Position numbers and translations under genes: made by a program
The notes under the pieces: model-generated
The model's database searches: none
What the model saw: the letters and a program-made list of their open reading frames with translations, nothing else
Told to the model about the DNA's origin: nothing
DNA from: Spirodela intermedia
Taxonomy: Eukaryota > Streptophyta > Magnoliopsida > Alismatales > Araceae
Assembly (NCBI GenBank): GCA_902729315.2
Contig: LR746270.1
Coordinates: 2,412,501-2,476,500 of the forward strand
Length of the DNA: 64,000 bases
Direction: 5' to 3'
In this document: positions 1 to 14,336 of the stretch, in pieces
Layout: the number at the start of each line of letters is the position of its first letter
How positions within the stretch are numbered: the first letter of the stretch is position 1

Positions 1-540
1 TACCACACTTGAACACTTTGATACTGATCTTTTCAAAGATAGATAAATTGAAAAATTATGCTTAGGTCAAAGCAAGTATTCCACGATCTTTCATCCAAAG
101 ATTATCATGATGATAACATAAAATTTAATAAATTAGTACAATCAAAATCTTTATAATCTAATGACTTATGATCACTAGAAGGCAAAAGATCCATGTGCTC
201 AATAGAGCCATGAACATGGAAAGTTGTTAGGATTCAAGGAGCACAAGTAAAAAATTAGATCAATGATTGAACCACTATAGAAACATAACCAATCTGGATA
301 TTATTATTACAATAAAGTTCATATATTAAGAAATTGATGCCTCAAAAAGCTAGCATTTCTCAATATTCCTTTATAAGAAAAATCTGAGCTACCCAATGAG
401 GAATATAAGGACTAGGGCTCCAAGTACTAATTGAGGCAAAGAACAAGACCACCAAAAGTACTCAAATAATTTATAAAAAATAATTTTTTAGGAATAAATT
501 GATGATGAACCCAGGTTAGATGTCAATATTTTCAGAGGAG

Positions 541-578
<38 letters not shown>

Positions 579-603
579 TATTATTATTATTATTATTATT
601 ATT
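541..603. repeat. (AAT)n/(ATT)n palindromic microsatellite
   Basis: A run of AAT triplets switches directly into ATT triplets, so the two halves are reverse complements and can form a nearly perfect hairpin of about 30 bp. It lies about 450 bp upstream of the Aux/IAA start codon. Confidence 0.95.
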
Positions 604-906
604 TGTGGTGTTATGGGGGTGGCCCATATCCGGCTTTGGGAAAGCATCGGTCTTTAAAGGGCGTGTAATTAAGGGGAATATATGAGGACATAAAATCTCC
701 GTATTTAATATCCAATGAGGACGTGAGGGTTCGAGAAGGATCTCACGTCACGGGGTACGTCAGCATGAGAGTGGGACCCGCTTTTCACATGAACTGTTCC
801 CCCACCCTCGGCCTGGCCCACTGGTCCGAGAGTGCGGCTTCCCCATCCCTGCCGGTGCTTGTCCCCTCGCCGTGGCAAGCTCGCTTCGTTGGTGTCGCCC
901 CCACCG

Positions 907-912
907 CCGACA
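907..912 (-). promoter_or_regulatory. Candidate auxin response element (TGTCGG)
   Basis: The plus strand reads CCGACA, so the minus strand reads TGTCGG, the high-affinity ARF binding hexamer. It lies about 70 bp upstream of a TATA-like box and 140 bp upstream of the Aux/IAA start. Aux/IAA genes are commonly auxin-induced, so the position fits, but a single hexamer can occur by chance. Confidence 0.4.
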
Positions 913-928
913 ACCCACACCCACAGAA

Positions 929-933
<5 letters not shown>

Positions 934-964
<31 letters not shown>
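934..964. repeat. (GA)n microsatellite in Aux/IAA promoter
   Basis: About 15 AG dinucleotides lie directly upstream of the TATA-like box. GA tracts are bound by BBR/BPC proteins in plants; whether that happens here is inference. Confidence 0.95.
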
Positions 965-967
<3 letters not shown>

Positions 968-978
968 CACAGCTTGCC

Positions 979-986
979 TTATTTAA
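979..986 (+). promoter_or_regulatory. TATA-like box for Aux/IAA gene
   Basis: TTATTTAA lies 66 bp upstream of the ATG at 1052, between the GA tract and the start codon. This would give a leader of roughly 30-45 nt. Confidence 0.45.
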
Positions 987-1051
987 GTTCTCGATGAGGG
1001 GAAGGAAGCAAGGAAGTCGTTGGCCGGAGGAGGAAGGGACGGACCCACGAG

Positions 1052-1761
1052 ATGGAGGCGAAAGGAGGAAGCTTTGAGAGAGAGTTCGAGACCCTCATGG
1101 CGACGGAGCTCACGCTGGGGCCGCCGGGGATGGCGGAGAAAGCGGCGGCGTGGTAATCACCTCCTCCTTTCACACATTTCCGTCAATCATGCATCCTAGA
1201 AGCATATTTCTTACGTGAGAATCGATCGCGCGAGCAGTTGCAGTGAAGACGAAATGGGTTGGTCGCCGGTGACATCCTACCGGAAGCGCAGTCTCCGGCG
1301 GGAGGGGGCGGCGCCGGCGGCGGCGGCGGCTGGGTACGTGAAGGTCGCCATGGAAGGAGCTCCCTACCTGAGGAAGGTTGACTTGGGGGTTTACAGAGGG
1401 TACGGCGAGCTCAGGGAAGCTCTGGAGAGCATGTTCGAGTGCTTCTCCGGCGGTGGCGCCGCCGGGTGGAACCAGGACGGCGGCTACGCGATCACCTACG
1501 AGAAGGGGGACGGCAGCGGCGCTGTGGTGGCGGGGGACGTCCCGTGGGAGTAGGAAACTCCTCCCCTTTCTTTTCTTTTGTTTGCCTTTACGGAGGGATT
1601 TGGAGTCTTCGTTATTGGTCATTGACGGAGGGTTCTTCCTCTTCGTCTGTGCGTGGTGCAGGATGTTTGCTTCCTCCTGCAAGAGGTTGAGGATAACGAA
1701 GGCCCATCGGGTCCTCCAGGGAGAGAAAGAGCGAGAGACGAGAGCGATGATCCGGTGGTGA
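1052..1761 (+). CDS. Aux/IAA auxin-signalling repressor, non-canonical degron
   Basis: Exons 1052-1152, 1244-1549 and 1662-1761 give 168 residues with phases closing. Aux/IAA proteins are short-lived nuclear repressors that bind ARF factors, recruit TOPLESS through domain I, and are degraded when TIR1/AFB and auxin bind domain II. Domain I is residues 18-26 (TELTLGPPG, normally TELRLGLPG). Domain II is G39-W-S-P-V43 followed by TSYRK, where the usual core is GWPPV. The PB1 region starts near residue 65 ([17 protein letters not shown]) with the invariant lysine K67. The acidic OPCA stretch is eroded ([18 protein letters not shown]), but the family's [15 protein letters not shown] end is kept and is split by the last intron. 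The first proline of the degron is serine, the kind of change known from dominant auxin-resistant Aux/IAA alleles, so the protein may be unusually stable. Confidence 0.93.
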
Positions 1762-2057
1762 CAAAGACCCATCGGCCATCTCTCGTCCTGTGGCTTGGAT
1801 TGGCCGAGCTCCACACCATGAACTCTCTCTCTCTCTCTCTCTCTTCTTCTATCCCTCCCTCCCTCTCTGCATGTCAGAAACTTGCACCAAGGAGGATGGG
1901 CTTCACCGGATTAACATGTGAAGCCACATCCGAACTCACCTCAATGTATTTTCCAAGCGATTTTGGCCATTAGATAATAGCAAAATATTTATTTATTCTT
2001 CAAAGGCCGGTCGGGCTCGGGCCTATCCCAGAAGAAGCCAGGCTGCGCCTTGATGGC
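1762..2057. other. Aux/IAA 3' region with CT tract
   Basis: Non-coding; probable 3' untranslated region. It contains a (CT)n run at about 1823-1843 followed by CCCT repeats. Confidence 0.6.
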
Positions 2058-2400
2058 AGAGAGAGAGAGAGAGAGAGATCCTGGGTGGGAAGAACAGACT
2101 ATACAATCAGGAGATCTTGCATGATTTTCTTTGAGCAAGATGCCCTCCAGGATGCTTTCGTTAACTAAAGTGGGCACAAGAAACTACAGAATCATATCCG
2201 CATGGGATTTCCTCGAAGATCAACTCTTTTGGGTGGGTGGGTGCAGAGAGAGAGAGAGAGAGAGAGAGAACCCTGGTGGGAAGAACATGCTATATAATAA
2301 GGAGATCTTGCATGATTTTCATCGAGCAAGATTCCCCAGAGGATGCTCTCATCAACTAAATTGAGGACGAGAAACAACAGATCATATCCACATGGGATTG
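2058..2400. repeat. GA-linked tandem duplication (two units)
   Basis: Two units of about 155 bp (2058-2211 and 2245-2400) lie about 187 bp apart. Each begins with a (GA)n run, continues as CCTGG(G)TGGGAAGAACA, then GGAGATCTTGCATGATTTTC, and ends near CATATCC(G/A)CATGGGAT. They differ at a number of positions, so the duplication is not very recent. Confidence 0.9.
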
Positions 2401-4597
2401 GGTGTTCTTGGCAAAGATCAGCACAATATTTAGTCAGAGAAAGTAGCGCTGTGATCCCTACTTTTTCTCATCACGAGCCCACATTGCAGCCTGTGAGCAT
2501 GAGGAAAGGTGGATTTCCCAATGCCCAGGTAGATCCATGAGCAGTTGATGATCATCATGCCCTGACTCATAATATACTTTATGATCATCTCCAAGCTGGG
2601 CCTTTTCTCAGCTCTTTTGCCCCCTCTTCCTGAGGCTGGAGGCAGCATTTCCCCATGATTCCTGTAAAAGGAGAGAGAAACAAAGTGAAGGGGGATGAAA
2701 TAAATCTAACTCCCATAGGACTAGGATTTGCTCTCAAGGCACAACAGTGGATTCCCATCTTTTCAATAAGGTAGAAAGCAGATGAACAACTGACCCTCAG
2801 AATTAAAATTTCCATATATGAACCTAGAAGATAAGAAAAATGCTCCCCAGAGTAGTATTACAGTCAGCAGTGGTCTACGATGAATGAACATGAATTCCAA
2901 AGAGAGACGAGAAATCCCAGTAGAGAGAGAAAGGGGGCCGGGGGGGGGGGGGGGGGAAGAAATGAACTCAAAGCAAGAACAAAGTCACCAATGTGGTTTC
3001 GACTACTATGATAACAGTTCTTGTCCTGGTTTTTCATGCAGATATGCAGAAGAGAATCTCAAACGTTAATTGGTGCCTTCCAAACCACCAATGAAAATTT
3101 GACACCATTTTGAATGCATTGATTGTATGGTAGATTACAGCTCAGCAATCCCAAAAAAAAAAAGAAATTAGAAAGTCCTGGGGGTGTGTAACTACATTTA
3201 GAAGACTTCATGGTTGCATAGAATTCTATCCTCTAAAAGCACTTTGGATGAATCGATTCAATTTTGCAGTATGAGAAGGAAACAATAATTCATTAAGAAA
3301 TATCGAAGACCAGAAGAACAAGGTGGGAATGGAGTAAAGAAAGGATCAGCTATGTCTAGAGTTCCAAGGTTTCCACAGAAGTTTGAGATGAAAAAAATTT
3401 CAATGAATGAAAGAGGAGATGAATCATTACCACATGGGTGAGAGTGTGGATAAGAAGCCATTTTACGTTTTTTGAAGTAAAAAAAATTTAAAAGGAGATT
3501 AGTGAACATGCTGTTTTTGAGAACTAATAATGACCAAATATTAACAAAGGACTAGGGACTTCAATTTATTAAGCTTCGAGATAATATCATGTAAACAGAA
3601 GAGAAAAAGGCACAAAGGTGAGATAATAAATGTTCATGAAGTTGAAATATTCAGTTCCGAATAATTCTGACACAAATAGAGATTAAGGAAAAAACACAGC
3701 AGTTCCAGTGTCCGGCTTTCATGAAGAGTCATTAACGTAATGGAGATAAAAGATGCCAAGCATAGGGGGCCATGCATAAATCCTCTGTCTGAACCATCAA
3801 CTTGAAGCCTACAGAGATGGTAAATAGGATAAAACGGGACAAAATCACTTCTTATATCTACTGAAGTATACAAAAAAGGAACTAGAATCCTTTATACAAT
3901 TATTTTTTTTAAGCATAAGACCAAGTTAAGCGTTCACAACTGACAAATAAAATTCAAGAGCTTGCAAGTGTATAGAAATTTATATATACAGAAACTCGTC
4001 TGTGCGTTTGCACCTAAAACAGAACCAACCTAACTGTGCCTCATTGACTGAGGTGTTTGCCAACTTCTAGAAAGAAGGTTCAGAATTTAATCATACAATT
4101 ATTAAAAAATAGTGCCGAGTCTTAACATAATTGTGCAGAAAATCTAAGATGCCTCTGGATCTTGAGTCTTAAAAAATAGTGCTCGCAAAACAGCTGACCT
4201 TGAGCAGTGCCCTCCGGATCACGTCTTTCAGTCCCAATTTTTTTAATAATGATTCATTGTGTAGGAGATGTCTTCCTCATTCTAATCCAAGATTTTACCA
4301 CATTACCATGTAGTTGGTACCAGACAAGGGGCGGTATGATATAATAATTACTTAAAAATATGAAGCATGTTGTACATAAACAGCTTTTCCAACGAAAACT
4401 AGACAACTCATATCTGTGTCTAAGCACAAAGGGAATGTCCAAAGCAAAGAGAAGAAAAAAAAAAACTCCAGCTTACATAAAGTAGATTTAAGAATCTATG
4501 TAGAACAAGACAGATGGGGGCGGAACTAAAACCAGACCATTGATTAGGTAGACAATTGTGATTATTCCCAATGGAGGGCCTCATAAAAAGATTACCT
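2401..4597. other. Spacer downstream of OSB gene
   Basis: No exon is recognised on either strand. Short frames here resemble no family I know. Part may be OSB 3' untranslated sequence. A 17-G homopolymer sits at 2940-2956. Confidence 0.5.
2940..2956. repeat. Poly-G homopolymer (17 G)
   Basis: Seventeen consecutive G, preceded by GGGGGCC. Runs this long are rare in plant DNA and hard to sequence, so the length may be imprecise. Confidence 0.9.
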
Positions 4598-6569
4598 TCA
4601 GAAATGTGATAGATCACTGCCATGAATGAACATGGAAGGACTTGTGTTATTTGATTGGAAAGATCTCATCTTGGAATCCAATTTTGCAAGTTGGGACTTC
4701 ACCCAGGGTGGACTGTATCTGCCTTCTATCCACAAAGCCTCCCCAGTATGCTTGTGCTTGAAATCTGGATATTTAGGATTTTTCTGAAAAAGGATAAGCC
4801 CCAAACAACAGTAGGTAGACAGAATGAGCCAATTATTCCAAAAAGTAGAGTATGGATTATCTAAGAACAAAGCTTTTCAAGGTTTCCAGAATATTCTAGG
4901 GTCAAGTGATTGATAGAAAGTCAGAAGAATATAAAATTCCATCTTTCACCGCAGAATCTTCATAAGAGCCCAAGAAAGAAGAAAACAATCAGCAAAAGTT
5001 TGGTACTCAGTGTCAGCAAATTACCCTATAACCTTACATCTTTACTGACCAAGAAATTGTTCTATAGGCTGCAGTTTAACAGAGCAAAGGCGTTTATTAG
5101 GCATTGGGCTTCTAAATAAATTCTGATGGCCCCTACATTTAGAGCAGGTTGCATGGACACCTCTTCTAGGCAATAGTCTGGATCTAAGTGACACCTTTAA
5201 GTGTGTTTACAGATGCAAAAGTGAATCTCAACTCTTTCTATTTATGTGGAAAGACCCAGAAATGTAAAGCCACGAACATTATGCACATACATGCACGAAA
5301 ATATATGCACCTTTAAGATCCCTACAACATAACCAAGCCCACGGCTTTAATGAGACAAGTTTAGATGGTGATCAGAAAGAGTAAACACACGTTGAATAAT
5401 TATTTAGTCCCATAAAACATTCCTATTGTTATCAATTAGATCCACTGTGTCAGAAAATAAGCAAATGGCGTACATGGTTTTCTCATATACCCAACACACT
5501 GACCTTGTTCTTCCGATTGTCCCACCAATCCACGGGATTAGCAAAGAATGCCTGCCATAATTCTTCAGGAGAACTGCCCTGATTGCTCGCATAATTTCCC
5601 ACCCTCCCACCTGCAGACACAGAATGTAAGGCAAATGTAACATTCCACATACGTATCACCAGAATGTGGGCAAACTGTTCGTTATCTTCACCAAACGAAA
5701 GTCATGAGAGAATCACCTTTGCTCGGAGAGCCTGAATCTGGCTCATATAATGGCACCTGTGGTAAGTTCCTCTCGATGAAATTCAGCTGCTGAACGACCA
5801 CCTTCGATTCAAACACAGAAAATAAATCATACACAGAAAAACACAAAAAGAAGGTGCGATATGATATGAAGCAAGAAACTGGAAGACCAGAAATCCACCT
5901 TGTAATAGACTTGCCGCTTGCTGTCATCGCCTTCAACAGAATCCGACACGAGCCGGCCAGAGACATATATCTGCTGACCTTTCTCTACGTGCTGGAAGGC
6001 AACGTGGGCCAAATCATCCCACAGTGTCAGGCTAATCCTGAGACATACATCAAAGGAGCTACACATCAACGAAATGCCACAACCAGAGCAACAACCAGTT
6101 TGCCATCACTCGCCAGTCCTCCAATATATCCAAAGGGGGGGGTTGTGGAGGCCTCAGTCGATACATACCAGGTCGTCTCGGTGGAGGAATTCTTAACGCC
6201 AAGGCGCGTCCACGCGAGGACCTTGCCACTACTTACGTACTTGATCTGCACGGGCGTTCCGACGACGCCGATGAGGTGGACAGTGTTGGCGATGTCCTTC
6301 CGCCAAGGTATCGTCGCTGGTTTTGGATGAACCACTCTCTCATGCTCGAAGTCCAATCCCCTCTGCGCCACTCCCCCGCCGCCTCCCTCAGCGGAGCATC
6401 TCATCCACAGCCGACGGGAGCATCCTCCGCGCAGAGGAGAAAAAGCCTGATCAACCGAAGAAGAAGAAGAAGAAGAAGAGGCGCAGGGAAGGAGACGAGG
6501 ATTAGGGTTTCTGAGAAGGGAGAAGCGGGGTTTAAGGATCAGCGGCGCCCCCGCCATCGCCGCGGCCAT
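4598..6569 (-). CDS. Organellar single-stranded DNA-binding protein (OSB family)
   Basis: Minus-strand exons 6169-6569, 5899-6037, 5717-5801, 5504-5610 and 4598-4783 encode 305 residues. OSB proteins bind single-stranded DNA in mitochondria or plastids and restrain recombination between organellar repeats. Residues 1-60 are a Ser/Arg-rich, acid-poor transit-like leader with eight serines in a row. Residues 93 to about 195 form an OB-fold related to bacterial SSB (NTVHLIGVVGTP, then DLAHVAFQHVEKGQQIYVSGRL, read across exons 1-3). One C-terminal PDF motif runs from 223 to about 273 (LWQAFFANPVDWWDNR, then NPKYPDFKHKHTGEALWI). Other family members have one to three PDF motifs. The start is the first ATG of the open frame. 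Splice sites are regular except a plain acceptor before exon 3 (GAATCGAAG). The gene faces NDUFV2. Targeting to mitochondrion or plastid cannot be decided from sequence alone. Confidence 0.93.
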
Positions 6570-6898
6570 GGTTTCTCCTCGCCGGCGAGCCGACGTCCTA
6601 CTTCTGGTAGAAGATAATACGATGGAATTTCGGATCCTTTATCGGACACATTAACGGCGTCAAAATGGGTCGTTCCGGTCCAATATCTAGGCATTCTTCA
6701 ATATCGGATCCGGCTTGTGAGCTGTGTAATATATAAGGGTGGATTCAAATCAATTGGGTATTTTTACATATAAAAATAATATTTGGAATTTATGATTTAT
6801 ATAAATGTTTTTGAGGATTTATGAGAAAATGCCTAGTTTTTTTTTAAGCCTCCGGGTGTGTTCCTCTTCCTCCAAACGAGCTCCTTCTCCTCGCCGCC
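6570..6898. promoter_or_regulatory. Divergent promoter between OSB and NDUFV2
   Basis: Only 329 bp separate the two start codons, which point away from each other, so both core promoters and leaders must fit here. The middle is AT-rich (6720-6850). No single TATA box can be assigned with confidence. Confidence 0.7.
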
Positions 6899-12069
<5,171 letters not shown>

Positions 12070-14336
12070 ATTTAACAAAATGGCCTCAGTAGTGAAGGCT
12101 GCTTCATGGGTGGGTTCCATGCGCCTTCGTGAACAGAGAGCTAGTAAATTTATGGTGTGTTGTTCTTCCATGTCACTAGAACTCCGCTTTCCCCATCTCA
12201 GCTCGCCGATGGAATCACCGGAGAGTTTTTCTATCTGGTTTCCGTGACAGGATAACCAGCTGGGTTTGACTCAAATAATCCCCAATGGCAACAGGAAGAT
12301 TGCTATTTTTGCTCCCTATTCTGGTCAATGCCTTTTCCTCTCTTATTATTTTACGATTGCATTGCTACAGGAGACTGTGATGTGCAGGGGAGCTCTGCTG
12401 AAGGTATGCACCGCCATTTTGTCAACTGGTTGGTCAACCTCATTGGTCAACCCCAATCTGATATTTTGCTCTGGAGGCTTTGAGCCAGCCATGCTCTTCT
12501 CATCTAGAAACAGAAAAATCCTGGAGGTTGTGAGATGAAGGACGGCCTGAGTCAGTCTGATCTTTGGACCATGAAGATGAGAAAATTTCTGATGTTTTCC
12601 ACAGGTAGGAGGCCCTGTTGCTTCTGGTCAGATGGGACTCATTAGGTCACTTTGAAGGCGCGATAATCTAGGGTTTCCTGATGATGATATAGGCTCTCAC
12701 CAGATTAGCAGCCTCCAAATGAGGACATGGGTCCTTGAATTCAGTTGCTTTCTTGGGCTTTTTTTAGCAATTAACACCACTCCAGGATTATGCCCATTTT
12801 AATTTTGTAGGACCCACATTTTTATTTTGTTTTGGCCGTGGGATCAGAGTTGACTTTCTTCCTGGAGAATTATTAGTGATAAACCTCGAAATTATTTGGG
12901 GAGGGGGGGTGTCAACCAATTTTATTGACTCTGAAGCCAGACCAAGCAAGCGACAGGGTCAACCAATTTTATTCTCATTTTTTATTGACGGAATTTTTCC
13001 CTAATTGGAAATGAAATGACGACAACTCTGAGAGAATATTAAGCAACAGGCGTTTGGCACAATATAATATCATATAAAATATTAGTCGCTTATATTTTTC
13101 AATCTAGAACCAGATTATTTTGTTTTATATATAAATGCTCTCCTTGCAACTTATCATGATGTAATAACTACTTAAAATTAGAAATTGAAGCCTCGTGAAA
13201 ATCATTTGGTTATTATTAACCAAAATTTTGAGGCCATAATTATGAATGTCATTTCGCATGTATTTATTATGGGGAGAAGCTATGGGTGTTGGCGGGTTGA
13301 CTTTCTGCAGGTTTTGGTGTCCTAAAGAGTTTATCCGCTGGCTCTACTTGGTTCAACTAGAGTTAGAGCTGGGGTTACGGTTAGAGAGAGAGAGAGAGAG
13401 AGAGAGAGTCTTGTAACTTGAGCATATTTCTTAAAATTGGGGGATGTGAATAATATGTATCATCCATCTCTCTGTCTCTGTCTCTGTCTCTCTCTAAACA
13501 ACAGATAAATGTCATTACAGATAAGAGCTGGTCCTCTATATAAACCAATCCAAGAGAGCTAGGGAGAGACTACCTACCATGAGCTGAAAAACTGGACCCT
13601 AGACTTTCAGGTCGATCCAGCTCTGTAATGTTCTGTCTACACCTCTTTTTCAGGCCCAAACTCATTAAAAACTTCAGGCTCATCTCTGGGATCATTTGAT
13701 GCACCAAGACCCATTAATGCAATTAATCCAAGACTAACACTTACCCTTTGTGCAAAATCTTAGGAGCATTATAAACGCAAAAAAAAAAGAAAAAAAAAGA
13801 AAAAAAGAGCTCTGATTTCCTAGAACATTTTGTTAATCCTCAAACGATGGACCTAATGTTGAAGTTGTGGAGACAAGGATTGGATCTGGATCCACCTCTT
13901 GAGACTTGTATACCAGACGGGGAAGAACACAAGAAGATCACTCAAATCATATGGCGAACCAAAGGTGGATCACTATCTTGAGGCTTGGGGAAGACAGGAA
14001 GATCGAAGAGCTATCTGTCACTCAAATCAGAAGAGGAACTGGAGTTGGGTATTCTTTTGGCACAAAAGGGTGGCTAGATCTGAAATCATCCATATCAACT
14101 CATTTCTAATTCAAGAAATTAAAAACCCAAGGAAAAAAAGGCACCACTGACCGTAGGAAATTATTTATGCTAACCATACCAGGCACAGGCATAGAAGAAG
14201 GCCATGAATCTCCCTCAAGCATATTAATCGTGGGAGGAGTAAGCAGCCAGTCCGTATTTTTACAACAAGAGACAAACAATAATATGCTACGGAAGCAAAA
14301 TCACTGAGTACAGAAGACCCTAAAAATGACCTGATC
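12070..14336. other. Spacer between NDUFV2 and TatA (tail to tail)
   Basis: Holds the converging 3' ends of the two genes. No further exon is recognised. Short frames at 12266-12538 and 13899-14150 match nothing known. A (GA)n tract lies at 13383-13408 with TCTCTG repeats about 60 bp on, and an A-rich run at 13778-13806. Confidence 0.6.
13383..13408. repeat. (GA)n microsatellite
   Basis: About 13 uninterrupted GA dinucleotides in the intergenic spacer, followed by a separate TCTCTG-type run at about 13468-13495. Confidence 0.95.

Larger units (their letters stand above)
1..933. other. AT-rich spacer and Aux/IAA upstream region
   Basis: No coding exon is recognised. The first ~600 bases are AT-rich without long open frames. 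From about 700 the composition turns GC-rich, as expected of the promoter of the Aux/IAA gene that follows. Confidence 0.6.

Noticed and set aside
1550-1553. In-frame TAG after VPWE as the natural end of the Aux/IAA protein
   Set aside because: The TAG is part of a GTAGGA donor; splicing to 1662 restores the family's [11 protein letters not shown] end.
3258-3873. Minus-strand frames as further OSB exons
   Set aside because: The OSB frame stops at 4598 after a complete PDF motif, and these frames show no OSB-like sequence.
12266-12538. 90-codon frame downstream of NDUFV2
   Set aside because: No similarity to known proteins and no splice partner; probably 3' untranslated or spacer sequence.
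13899-14150. Frames of 67-83 codons upstream of the TatA 3' end
   Set aside because: Mutually overlapping, no domain, and no promoter or splice context.
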